Below, piece by piece: positions 1 through 7,841 of a DNA stretch of 64,000 nucleotides. The position numbers were made by a program, and so were the translations under genes. The DNA is taken from positions 1-64,000 of the forward strand of contig NZ_VSSR01000002.1 of the NCBI RefSeq assembly GCF_008123515.1. Direction: 5' to 3'. Under the pieces are notes generated by a model. It did no database searches. It was not told where the DNA came from and saw nothing but the letters and a program-made list of their open reading frames with translations. The DNA is from Bradyrhizobium cytisi (lineage in GTDB: Bacteria > Pseudomonadota > Alphaproteobacteria > Rhizobiales > Xanthobacteraceae). Position 1 is the first letter of the stretch, and every line of letters begins with the position of its first letter.

Positions 1-30
1 CCTCTCTATCCGGTCTGGACAAGCGATCCA

Positions 31-53
31 CCTTCTCCCACAAGGGGAGAAGG
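31..53. repeat. Short hairpin of the CTTCTCC palindromic repeat family
   Basis: CCTTCTCCC and GGGGAGAAGG are separated by ACAA, giving a 9-bp stem just beyond the stop codon of the AlkB-like gene. The same arms recur in the larger element at 22504-22645. It may end minus-strand transcription, but no T-run follows. Confidence 0.6.
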
Positions 54-57
54 AAGG

Positions 58-720
58 TCAGCGCGTGCTACGGAAGGTCAGATTGATCCGCTTTCGGCCG
101 AGCAGCGCGTGCTCGCCGTCGGCGAGCGGCGCGACACCGTGATAGGCGAGCCTGGACGGCCCGCCCCAGACCACGACGTCGCCATGGACCAGCCGGAAGC
201 GGCGCGGCTTGTCGGCGCGCGCCAGGCCGCCGAACAGGAAGGTCGCGGGCAGGCCGAGCGAGGCCGAGACGATTGGTGCCGAATAATCCAGCTCGTCCTT
301 GTCCTGATGCAGCGACAGTCGCGTGCCGGGCTCGTAGCGGTTGACGAGGCATGCGTCGGGCGCAAAGTTTTGGAAGCCTCCCTGCTCCGCGGCGCGGCGG
401 GCGAGATCGCGGAGCACCGGCGGCATCGCCGGCCATGGCGCGCCGGTTCGCGGATCGATGGGATCATAGCGATAGCCGGTGTGGTCGGCGATCCAGCCGC
501 GCTCGCCGCAATTGGTCATCGCCACCGACATCTGGTAGCCGCCGGGCGTGGTCATCCGCCGGAACGGCGACTGCGCCACGATGGCGCGCACGGCTTCGAT
601 CAGCTCGTTCTCGATCGGCCTGACGAAGCCGCGCAGCAGCACGGCGCCATCGGCGATGTCCTCGCGCGACGGCTGCGCCTCGGCAACCCTGTCGAATAAA
701 TCAGCCGTCAATCGCCGCAC
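58..720 (-). CDS. alkB: AlkB-type 2-oxoglutarate/Fe(II) DNA repair dioxygenase
   Basis: Cytoplasmic enzyme that oxidatively removes N-alkyl lesions from DNA bases. The 220-residue product has the Fe(II) triad H138-x-D140 (in LSLHQDKDE) and H194, plus the 2-oxoglutarate arginines in GRKRINLTFR near 211 and 217. These are seven residues downstream of the E. coli AlkB positions, and the length matches (216 aa). The start is GTG, directly abutting the TGA of the upstream 2OG oxygenase, so the two are probably co-translated. No Ada-type regulator is nearby. Confidence 0.93.
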   Translation of the reverse strand: MRRLTADLFDRVAEAQPSREDIADGAVLLRGFVRPIENELIEAVRAIVAQSPFRRMTTPGGYQMSVAMTNCGERGWIADHTGYRYDPIDPRTGAPWPAMPPVLRDLARRAAEQGGFQNFAPDACLVNRYEPGTRLSLHQDKDELDYSAPIVSASLGLPATFLFGGLARADKPRRFRLVHGDVVVWGGPSRLAYHGVAPLADGEHALLGRKRINLTFRSTR

Positions 721-1467
721 TCATTTGGCATCGTGAAAGATCACACCCAGGGTGTGGCGCTGACCGGACCTGATCCGGCTAACGCCATGACGCAGGTTAA
801 CGCGGTATGTGCCGCGTGTCCCCTGCACCGGGCGGTGATGCACAGCGAACGCGACCGCATCGCCCTGCACCAGCGGAACCACCTCGGCGCGGGACTGCAT
901 GCGCGGGCGCTGCTCGGTCAGCACGAACTCGCCGCCGCTGAAATCGCGCCCCGGCTCGGACAGCAGGATCGCGACCTGGAGCGGGAACACGTGCTCGCCA
1001 TAGAGGTCCTGATGCAGGCAATTGTAGTCGCCGGCTTCATACTGCAGCAGTAGCGGCGTCGGCCGCGCCTGCCCCGCCTCGTGGCAGCGCTTCAGGAAGG
1101 CCGCATGCGCTGTGGGATAGCGGATGTCGATGCCCATCGCCTCGTTCCAGCGATTGGCGACGCCCTGGAGATGCGCATAGAGCGCCGGCCGCAGCTGCGT
1201 GATGAGATCGGGCAGCGGGTAGGAGAAATATTTGTACTCGCCGCGGCCAAAGCCATGGCGGCCCATGACGATGCGGCTGCGGAAGTTCGCGTCGTCGGGA
1301 TAGAGGGCGGCGACGGCACGGCACTGATCCGGCGTCAGCAGGTCCTTGAGGACAGCGCAGCCTTGGGAGTCGAGTTCGGCGGTGATCTGGGACCAGTCGA
1401 GGGCATCGACGTGGGCGGTGAGGTCCACCGACTGGGACCGAGGTGGTTTGCGTGCCGTTGCTGCCAT
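721..1467 (-). CDS. 2OG-Fe(II) oxygenase, probable DNA-damage-associated (DUF2086-like)
   Basis: A 248-residue double-stranded beta-helix oxygenase. The visible ligands are H152-x-D154 (LHQD), a distal histidine at H228 (LRHG) and a 2OG-binding arginine at R237 (SGQRHTLG). The sequence resembles the family once called DUF2086 (Oxygenase-NA), annotated as acting on damaged nucleic acid. That assignment is from memory. The gene lies immediately upstream of alkB with no gap, which supports a repair role. The substrate is not known. Confidence 0.75.
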   Translation of the reverse strand: MAATARKPPRSQSVDLTAHVDALDWSQITAELDSQGCAVLKDLLTPDQCRAVAALYPDDANFRSRIVMGRHGFGRGEYKYFSYPLPDLITQLRPALYAHLQGVANRWNEAMGIDIRYPTAHAAFLKRCHEAGQARPTPLLLQYEAGDYNCLHQDLYGEHVFPLQVAILLSEPGRDFSGGEFVLTEQRPRMQSRAEVVPLVQGDAVAFAVHHRPVQGTRGTYRVNLRHGVSRIRSGQRHTLGVIFHDAK

Positions 1468-1525
1468 GGCATTGACTCTCGCAGGACCGCCCCGCCCTCT
1501 GCCACCCGATTTCCGACTCTCTCCC

Positions 1526-1638
1526 CGTCATTGCGAGCGGAGCGAAGCAATCCAGTGTCTTTCCGCGGAGGGATTCTGGATTGCTTCGTCGCAAGGGCTC
1601 CTCGCAATGACGCCGAGAGAGCGTCGCTCGCAATGACG
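1526..1638. repeat. Family A palindromic repeat (GTCATTGCGAGC type), copy 1 with an extra right end
   Basis: GTCATTGCGAGCGGAGCGAA and its inverted counterpart around CTCGCAATGACG enclose a short centre (1526-1612). A second partial right arm follows at 1624-1638. The element lies between two tandem minus-strand genes. Other copies are at 17227, 24993, 37052 and 49142. Confidence 0.85.
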
Positions 1639-1649
1639 GCGGAGAGACT

Positions 1650-2336
1650 TTAGCCCCTCACCGGTAGCGTCATCACATTGTAGCCGTGCTTGATCGTGCG
1701 TTTCAGCACGGGATCTTCCAGCTCGAACTCGAACCGATCCGCGGGGCGGATGCCGCCCTTGGCTGCAAAGGTGCCGCCGAACATGGCGCAGCCGTCAGGA
1801 AATTTTCCGCCTTCGAAACCGCGCGCGATGAGGTCATTGACCGGCAGCATCGCGTCCAGCGTGCCCTCCTGGTAGAGCACGCGTTCGCCCTTGATCGTGG
1901 CGTAGGAGCGCAAAATCATCCTGTCCCAATGGCCGATGACGTCCTCGAGCTCCCACAGCGTGGACGCAATCGGCTTGTCGCACATCTGCTTGGAGACCGT
2001 GACGTTGTAGGCCTCGACCTTGCGGTCGGTGTGGTCGGAGCCGCAGCCGACGAAGATGCGGCCCTGCCAGCCGATCAGCACGAACTCAACCTCGCCTGAG
2101 GAATCGCCGCCGCAGCATTCGATGCTGTCTTCCTGGGTCAGCCGCCGCGCCGAGGCGCGGTAGTAGATCGGCGTCGAGGCCGGCCGGGCGATGCCCATCG
2201 CCTCCAGCTCGGCGATGTGCTTGTCGCGCGCGATCGCGTCGCGGCCGGTCCAGCCCGCGATGACCATCTGGTCGATCGCCAGCGTCAGCGGCGTGGTGGT
2301 GTCCCGGGCGTCGACGGTGAAAGTCAGGTCAAACAC
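1650..2336 (-). CDS. DUF2848 family protein
   Basis: 228-residue cytoplasmic protein beginning VFDLTFTVDARD, the usual start of DUF2848 proteins, which are distantly related to the fumarylacetoacetate hydrolase fold. I chose GTG at 2336 because GGAGG lies nine bases upstream and the resulting length fits the family. The open frame extends further upstream but runs into the amidase. The start overlaps the last 8 bases of the amidase gene, so translation is probably coupled. DUF2848 genes often accompany amidases and transporters. The reaction is unknown. Confidence 0.8.
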   Translation of the reverse strand: MFDLTFTVDARDTTTPLTLAIDQMVIAGWTGRDAIARDKHIAELEAMGIARPASTPIYYRASARRLTQEDSIECCGGDSSGEVEFVLIGWQGRIFVGCGSDHTDRKVEAYNVTVSKQMCDKPIASTLWELEDVIGHWDRMILRSYATIKGERVLYQEGTLDAMLPVNDLIARGFEGGKFPDGCAMFGGTFAAKGGIRPADRFEFELEDPVLKRTIKHGYNVMTLPVRG

Positions 2337-3678
2337 GAATGACGGCCTCCATGCCGGCAGCAAGCTCAAAGATACGACGATCCGATCCACCCGCGCCTGC
2401 AAGCATCAGGCCCACGGGGACCTCGCCCGCGCGATGTGCCGGCAACGAGATGGCGCAGCCGTCGATCATGTTGATCAGGGTGCAATTGCGCAGCGCGCGC
2501 AGGTTCTGGACGGTGAACGCCCTGTCGTCGGCGAGAGCTGAAATCTTCGGCGGCGTGTTGGCGGTGGTCGGCAGCACCAGGGCATCATAGGGCGCGATGC
2601 GCGCATTGACGCGGGCGATCAGCGAGCGGCGCTCGTTGAGCAGATCGATATAGTCGGCCGCGCTCTGCGCCTCGCCGCGCATGATGCGTACGGAGACTCT
2701 GGGATCGTAGACGTCGCCCTTGGACGTGATGAGATAGCGATGCCAGGCATAGCTCTCGGACGCGGCAAAGCCGCCCTTGGCGTTCATCGGGCCGATGTCG
2801 TGGAATTCGGCCATCTCGATGCGCTCGATGATGGCGCCATGGTCGGCGAGCGATTTCAGCGCGCGCTCGAAGGTATCAGCCACGGGCGCGTCGAGATCGT
2901 CGAGCGCGATCGTGGTCGGCACCGCAAGCCGCATGCCTTTCACGGGGCGCGGCTTCAGGGGCACGATCGGCTCGTTCGCAAGCACGGCGTCGAGAATGGC
3001 ACAGCAGCTGACCGATCGCGCCAAAGGCCCGATGCTGTCGAGCGAGAACGAGAGCGGCACCGCGCCGTCGAGCGGTACACGGCGCTGCGTCGGCTTATAG
3101 CCGACGATACCGTTAAAGGCCGCCGGAATGCGGCAGGAGCCGCCGGTGTCGGTGCCGAGCGCGCCGTGCGCCATGCCGTCGAGCACGGACACCGCCGCGC
3201 CCGAGGACGAGCCGCCGGGCACATGGCCCTCGGCCCGGTTCCAGGCGCCCTTCGGCGTGCCGTAATGCGGATTGATGCCGATGCCGGAATAGGCGAACTC
3301 GGTCATGTTGGTGCGGCCGATCACGACAAATCCGGCCCTGCGCAGCCGTGCCACCGTCGCCGCGTCCTGCTCGGCCGGCGGGGAATCGTCGAGCGCGCGG
3401 GAGCCGGCACGCGTCACCTGGCCCTTGATGTCGAAGAGATCCTTGATCGAGACCGGGATGCCGGCATAGCGCGACGGCGCAGCCCTGGCCTTGCGCAAGC
3501 CGTCCATGGCATCCGCGGTCGCAAGCGCGGCGTCCTTGGCGACATGGACGAAGGTGCGCTGCCCCTCGCCGGCGGGATCGGCGATTTTGGCGATGCACGC
3601 CTCGACCAGTTTTCGGGAGGTGGTGCGGCCGCTTTCGAGGTCGTCGGCGAGCTTCGCCAGTGTCGGAAAATCGGGCAT
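2329..3678 (-). CDS. Amidase signature family protein
   Basis: 449-residue Ser-cisSer-Lys amidase. The catalytic set is visible: K79 (VSIKDLFD), the cis-serine in GGSSSG (155-160, probably S157) and the nucleophile S181 (TDTGGSCR). The K-S-S spacing matches FAAH and GatA. It probably hydrolyses a small-molecule amide. It lacks GatB/GatC partners, so a role in tRNA amidation is unlikely. It heads an operon with the DUF2848 gene and is divergent from the DUF35-thiolase pair. Confidence 0.88.
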   Translation of the reverse strand: MPDFPTLAKLADDLESGRTTSRKLVEACIAKIADPAGEGQRTFVHVAKDAALATADAMDGLRKARAAPSRYAGIPVSIKDLFDIKGQVTRAGSRALDDSPPAEQDAATVARLRRAGFVVIGRTNMTEFAYSGIGINPHYGTPKGAWNRAEGHVPGGSSSGAAVSVLDGMAHGALGTDTGGSCRIPAAFNGIVGYKPTQRRVPLDGAVPLSFSLDSIGPLARSVSCCAILDAVLANEPIVPLKPRPVKGMRLAVPTTIALDDLDAPVADTFERALKSLADHGAIIERIEMAEFHDIGPMNAKGGFAASESYAWHRYLITSKGDVYDPRVSVRIMRGEAQSAADYIDLLNERRSLIARVNARIAPYDALVLPTTANTPPKISALADDRAFTVQNLRALRNCTLINMIDGCAISLPAHRAGEVPVGLMLAGAGGSDRRIFELAAGMEAVIRV

Positions 3679-3694
3679 GTCTGTCTCACGGAAT

Positions 3695-3743
3695 ATTGCG
3701 CGCGCAATCTATAGCGCCGGCTCAGTTCGACACAAGCATTGTG
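3695..3743. promoter_or_regulatory. Two palindromes in the divergent amidase / DUF35 promoter region
   Basis: A perfect 14-bp palindrome, ATTGCGCGCGCAAT (3695-3708), lies 17 bp upstream of the amidase start. A perfect inverted repeat CACAA-GCA-TTGTG follows at 3731-3743. Both are in the only shared control region for the two operons, so operator function is plausible. The binding protein is not identifiable here. Confidence 0.4.
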
Positions 3744-3855
3744 CGCATGATGGCATGCATGCTGCCTGCTGGACCGTTGACGCGCTATAGCCGATTGTCG
3801 CATCAAGATTGAAACAGGCGGGCGTGAAGCCTGTCCTTGAGGAGGGCGTTCCGAG

Positions 3856-4269
3856 ATGGCCGAACCGCAGCGCGCGCGACCGAAACCGACGCCGGAAACC
3901 CAGCATTTCTGGGACGGCACCAAGGCGGGCGAGCTGCGCCTGCAGCGTTGCGACGCCTGCGCGCATGTCTACTTCCCGCCGCGCCCGTTCTGCCCGTCCT
4001 GCGCCTCGCGCAAGGTTTCGATGTTCAAGGCGAGCGGCAAGGGCTTTCTCTACAGCTACGTGATCAATCACCGTCCCGCCGCGCCCGGCTTCACGCCGCC
4101 TTACGCGATCGCAGTGGTGGAGCTCGCCGAAGGGCCGCGGATGATGAGCAACATCATCGATTGTCCGCAGACCCCGGAGGCGCTTGAGCTCGACATGAAG
4201 CTCGAGGTCGCCTTCGAGGCACTCGACGACAAGATCACCCTCCCCGTGTTCCGTCCGGCGAAGGGGTAA
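3856..4269 (+). CDS. Zn-ribbon OB-fold protein (DUF35 family)
   Basis: 137 residues. An N-terminal rubredoxin-like zinc ribbon has C32-x2-C35 and C46-x2-C49, followed by an OB fold (about 55-130). DUF35 proteins pair with thiolase-superfamily proteins, binding acyl-CoA or acting as accessory subunits; in steroid side-chain degradation they form aldolases with thiolase-like partners. The thiolase gene starts 3 bases after this stop, so a complex of the two is likely. Confidence 0.88.
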   Translation: MAEPQRARPKPTPETQHFWDGTKAGELRLQRCDACAHVYFPPRPFCPSCASRKVSMFKASGKGFLYSYVINHRPAAPGFTPPYAIAVVELAEGPRMMSNIIDCPQTPEALELDMKLEVAFEALDDKITLPVFRPAKG

Positions 4270-4272
4270 ACC

Positions 4273-5412
4273 ATGCGCAAGAACCAGGTTGCCGTCGTCG
4301 GCGCGGCCGAGACCACCGAGCTCGGTGTCATCCCCAACGTCTCGCAGCTCCAGCTTCACGCGGATGCGGCGCTCAATGCCATCGCCGATGCCGGGCTAAA
4401 ACTGTCCGACATCGACGGCTTCGCCACCGCGGTCGAGACGCCGCAGCAGGTCTGCCATTATCTCGGAATCAAGCCCACTTGGGTCGACGGCACCTCGGTC
4501 GGCGGCTGCTCGTTCATGCTGCACGTCCGCCACGCGGCCGCGGCGATCGAGGCCGGCTTGTGCAAGACCGTCCTGATCACGCATGCCGAGAGCGGCAAGT
4601 CGATGATCGGCAAGGCGCCGCGCTCGATCTCCGCCGACAGCCTGCAAGGCCAGTTCGAGGCACCCTACGGCGTCTACGGCCCGCCCAGCATGTTTCCGAT
4701 CCCCGTGCTGCGTTTCATGAAGACCTACGGCATCACCCACGAGCAGCTCGCTTCGGTCGCGGTCGTCCAGCGCGAATGGGCGGCGAAGAATCCGCGGGCG
4801 ATGATGAAGGACCCGATCACGGTTGCCGACGTCCTCAACTCGCGCATGATCGCCTATCCGTTCCGGCTCTTGCAATGCTGCCTCGTCACCGACGGCGGCG
4901 GCGCGCTGATCCTGACCTCGGCCGACCGCGCCAGGGATTTTCCGCGCAAGCCCGTCTACATCATGGGCACCGGCGAGAGCGTCGAGACGCCGATGGTCAG
5001 CCAGATGGAGACGTTCAACTCCTCGCGCGCGTTCAAGACCGCGGGGCCGTTGGCGTTCAGGGAGGCCGGCATCGCGCACAAGGACGTCGATCACCTCATG
5101 ATCTACGATGCTTTCGCGCATCTGCCGCTGTTCGGCCTCGGCGACCTCGGCTTCATGCCGCATGAGGAGACCGGCCAATTCATCGCCGACGGCAACACGC
5201 GCCCCGGCGGCAAGCTTCCGCTCAACACCAATGGCGGCGGTTTGAGCTACATGCATTCGGGCATGTACGGCATGTATGCGCTCCAGGAGAGCGTGCGCCA
5301 GATGCGCGGCATCGCGCCGGCACAGGTGCCCAACGCGAAGATTTCGGTGTGCCACGGCGTCGGCGGCATGTTCGCCGCAAGTGGCACGATCGTGTTTACG
5401 AACGAGAGGTAG
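4273..5412 (+). CDS. SCP2-type thiolase family protein
   Basis: 379-residue thiolase fold. The nucleophile position is C79 (SVGGCSFML). A YDAF loop precedes the C-terminal half, and the C-terminal CHGVGG motif is present. Its tight coupling to the DUF35 gene suggests a retro-Claisen or aldol cleavage enzyme working on an acyl-CoA, not a housekeeping acetoacetyl-CoA thiolase. The substrate cannot be read from sequence. A palindromic repeat separates it from the next gene in the same direction. Confidence 0.85.
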   Translation: MRKNQVAVVGAAETTELGVIPNVSQLQLHADAALNAIADAGLKLSDIDGFATAVETPQQVCHYLGIKPTWVDGTSVGGCSFMLHVRHAAAAIEAGLCKTVLITHAESGKSMIGKAPRSISADSLQGQFEAPYGVYGPPSMFPIPVLRFMKTYGITHEQLASVAVVQREWAAKNPRAMMKDPITVADVLNSRMIAYPFRLLQCCLVTDGGGALILTSADRARDFPRKPVYIMGTGESVETPMVSQMETFNSSRAFKTAGPLAFREAGIAHKDVDHLMIYDAFAHLPLFGLGDLGFMPHEETGQFIADGNTRPGGKLPLNTNGGGLSYMHSGMYGMYALQESVRQMRGIAPAQVPNAKISVCHGVGGMFAASGTIVFTNER

Positions 5413-5417
5413 CGCAC

Positions 5418-5526
5418 CGTCATTCCGGGGCGGCGCGCAAGCGACGAGCCCGGAATCCATCGTGCAGCAGGCGAGGCGGAGAAATGGATTCCGGGCTCGC
5501 GCCAAGAGGCGCGCCCCGGAATGACG
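5418..5526. repeat. Family B palindromic repeat (GTCATTCCGGGGC type), copy 1
   Basis: The arms GTCATTCCGGGGCGGCGCG and CGCGCCCCGGAATGAC flank inner arms CCCGGAATCCAT and ATGGATTCCGGG. The element lies directly after the thiolase stop and ends before the SDR ribosome site. A second copy is at 12827-12933. Confidence 0.85.
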
Positions 5527-5559
5527 GCGGAAATTGGAACGGACAGCGGAGAAACCCAC

Positions 5560-6474
5560 ATGAGCAAATCACTGCAGGACAAGGTCATCATCGTCACCGG
5601 CGCAGGCCGCGGCATCGGGCGGGAGATCGCGCTGCTCTGCGCGGCGGAAGGCGCCAAGGTCGTGGTCAACGACCCCGGTGTTGCCGCCGACGGTGCCGGC
5701 TCGAGCGCATCCCCCGCCGAAGAGGTGGTCGACGAGATCAAGAAGCGCGGCGGCATCGCCGTCCCCAATTTCGAATCGGTCGCGGAAGCCGTGCCGGCGA
5801 GCAAGATCGTGAAGACGGCGACCGATCATTTCGGCCGGCTCGACGGCGTCGTCAACAATGCCGGCATCTTGCGGGACATGATCTTCCACAAGATGAGCGT
5901 GGAAGCGTTCGAGGCCGTCATCAAGGTACATCTGATGGGCTCGTTCTACGTCAGCCATGCCGCGGCGCGCATCTTCCGCGAGCAGGAAAGCGGCTCCTTC
6001 GTGCACTTCACATCGACCTCGGGCCTGATCGGAAACTTTGGCCAGGCCAACTACGCCGCCGCCAAGCTCGGCATCGTCGGGCTCTCTAAATCCATCGCCC
6101 TCGACATGGGCCGCTTCAACGTTCGCTCGAACTGCGTCTCGCCGTTTGCCTGGACCCGCATGATCGGCACCATCCCGACCGAAACCGACGCCGAGAAGGC
6201 GCGTGTCGAGAAGATCAAGCAGATGGGTCCGGAGAAGATCGCGCCGATCTGCGCCTATCTGCTCTCCGATGCCGCCAAGGATGTCTCTGGCCAGATCTTT
6301 GGCGCGCGCATGAACGAGCTGTTCCTGTTCAGCCAGAACCGTCCGCTGCGCTCGGTGCATCGCAGCGAAGGCTGGACGCCGCAGTCGATCGCGGAGCACG
6401 GCATGCCGGCGCTGAAGGGCTCGTTCTACAAGCTCGATCGCTCCGCCGACATCTTCCCGTGGGATCCCGTCTAG
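5560..6474 (+). CDS. SDR family oxidoreductase
   Basis: 304-residue NAD(P)-dependent short-chain dehydrogenase. It has TGAGRGIG (13-20), NNAG (99-102), serine in TSTSG (about 152-154) and Y165-AAA-K169. I use the ATG at 5560; an in-frame ATG at 5521 lies inside the repeat and would add 13 unlikely residues. The protein is about 50 residues longer than a minimal SDR, with a C-terminal extension like those of hydroxyacyl-CoA dehydrogenases of multifunctional beta-oxidation enzymes. It probably oxidises a hydroxyacyl-CoA feeding the upstream thiolase. Confidence 0.85.
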   Translation: MSKSLQDKVIIVTGAGRGIGREIALLCAAEGAKVVVNDPGVAADGAGSSASPAEEVVDEIKKRGGIAVPNFESVAEAVPASKIVKTATDHFGRLDGVVNNAGILRDMIFHKMSVEAFEAVIKVHLMGSFYVSHAAARIFREQESGSFVHFTSTSGLIGNFGQANYAAAKLGIVGLSKSIALDMGRFNVRSNCVSPFAWTRMIGTIPTETDAEKARVEKIKQMGPEKIAPICAYLLSDAAKDVSGQIFGARMNELFLFSQNRPLRSVHRSEGWTPQSIAEHGMPALKGSFYKLDRSADIFPWDPV

Positions 6475-6561
6475 CCATATTTTTGGCATCCCTGCGCCGC
6501 GATCTCTGGTTGCCTTGTCCAGAGATCGCCCCGCTTTACGCCCGAATGCGAGCGAATGGTG

Positions 6562-6586
6562 TCCTCCCAACACAACTTTGGGAGGA
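6562..6586 (+). promoter_or_regulatory. Perfect hairpin that sequesters the ribosome binding site
   Basis: TCCTCCCAA (6562-6570) and TTGGGAGGA (6578-6586) form a perfect 9-bp stem with a 7-base loop. The right arm contains the GGGAGGA Shine-Dalgarno sequence, four bases before the ATG at 6591. The folded leader would block ribosome entry, which suggests control by a small RNA, temperature or a protein. Confidence 0.7.
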
Positions 6587-6590
6587 AACC

Positions 6591-7709
6591 ATGACAAGAA
6601 TACTGACCAACTCCGACGACATCATTGCAAGCGAGCGCGGCGGTCTCGGCCGCCGCACGCTCCTCAAGGGCGCCGCGACCGTCGTCGCATCCACCCTGCT
6701 CGCCTCCAAGGCCGACGCCCGCGACTATGGCGCCAATGCCGAGCCGCAGCGCTATCCCGACCCCGACATCGTCGTCATCGATCCCAAGCGCTTCAAGGCC
6801 AAGGTCGGCAACACCGCGATCAAGCGGCTCTATACCGGCTGCCTCTGGGCGGAGGGACCTGCGTGGAATGCGCAGGGGCAATATCTCGTCTGGAGCGACA
6901 TCCCCGCAAACCGGCAGCTGCGCTATCTCGACGATGACGGCCATATCTCCGAGCAGTTCCACAAGCCGTCGAACGAGGCCAACGGCAATTCGTTCGACAC
7001 CGAGGGACGCCAGATCAGCGCCGAGCGCACCCGCCTCGTCCGCTACGAGCACGATGGCTCGGTGACGACGCTGGCCGAGCAGGCCAACGGCAAGCCGCTC
7101 AACGGCCCGAACGACATGGTCGTGCATCCCAACGACAAGTCGATCTGGTTCACCGATCCCGGCTACGGCGCGATCAGCATCTACGAGGGCAAGCTCGCCA
7201 ATACCGGCTCGCTGCAGCCCTATCAGAAGGAAGCCGTCTATCGCCTCGATGCGCAGTCCGGCCAGCTGACGAAGGTCGCGGACGACCCGTTCAAGCCGAA
7301 CGGCATCGCCTTCTCACACGACTACAAGAAGGTCTATGTCTGCGACACCGGGATCACGCATTATCCGCAGGCGGAAAACGTGGTGTGGTCCTACGACCTC
7401 GACGGTCAAAAGTTATCGAACCCGAAGCGGTTGATCGACATGAAGCTCGACGGCAAGTCAGGCTTCCCCGACGGAATGCGCGTCGACACTGAAGGCAATA
7501 TCTGGGTCGGCGCCGGCTGGGTCGGACCGGGCTATGACGGCGTGCAGGTGTTCGCATCGACCGACGGCGCACGGATCGGCCAGATCATGCTGCCGGAGAC
7601 CTGCGCCAATCTGTGCTTCGGCGGCAAGAAGCGCAACCGACTGTTCATGACCGCGAGCCAGTCGCTGTATTCGGTCTATGTGGAGACGCAGGGCGCGCAT
7701 TTCTGTTGA
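6591..7709 (+). CDS. Tat-exported SMP-30/gluconolactonase-like protein
   Basis: 372-residue six-bladed beta-propeller of the SMP-30 family, which hydrolyses sugar lactones with a bound divalent metal. A twin-arginine leader is visible: RRTLLKG at 21-27, a hydrophobic stretch (TVVASTLLAS), then a cleavage region near KADA. Metal-site motifs include WAEGPAW, NGPNDMVV and PDGMRVDTEGN. The ATG at 6591 follows a strong GGGAGGA site; upstream in-frame starts lie in the leader. Periplasmic location fits a role on extracellular lactones. It has no operon partner. Confidence 0.85.
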   Translation: MTRILTNSDDIIASERGGLGRRTLLKGAATVVASTLLASKADARDYGANAEPQRYPDPDIVVIDPKRFKAKVGNTAIKRLYTGCLWAEGPAWNAQGQYLVWSDIPANRQLRYLDDDGHISEQFHKPSNEANGNSFDTEGRQISAERTRLVRYEHDGSVTTLAEQANGKPLNGPNDMVVHPNDKSIWFTDPGYGAISIYEGKLANTGSLQPYQKEAVYRLDAQSGQLTKVADDPFKPNGIAFSHDYKKVYVCDTGITHYPQAENVVWSYDLDGQKLSNPKRLIDMKLDGKSGFPDGMRVDTEGNIWVGAGWVGPGYDGVQVFASTDGARIGQIMLPETCANLCFGGKKRNRLFMTASQSLYSVYVETQGAHFC

Positions 7710-7722
7710 GAGCCCCGCTCCT

Positions 7723-7809
7723 CGTCATGGCCGGGCTTGTCCCGGCCATCCACGCGTTGACACACGGCACGAAGAACGTGGATGCCCGGGACAAGCCCGG
7801 GCATGACGA
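7723..7809. repeat. Family C palindromic repeat (GTCATGGCCGGGCTTGTCCC type)
   Basis: GTCATGGCCGGGCTTGTCCC and GGGACAAGCCCGGGCATGAC form the outer arms, with CATCCACG and CGTGGATG inside. It fills the gap between the convergent SMP-30 and ppc genes and could act as a two-way terminator. Confidence 0.85.
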
Positions 7810-7841
7810 CAGAGTGCGAGGCGACCGCGTGGCTCCTGAAC

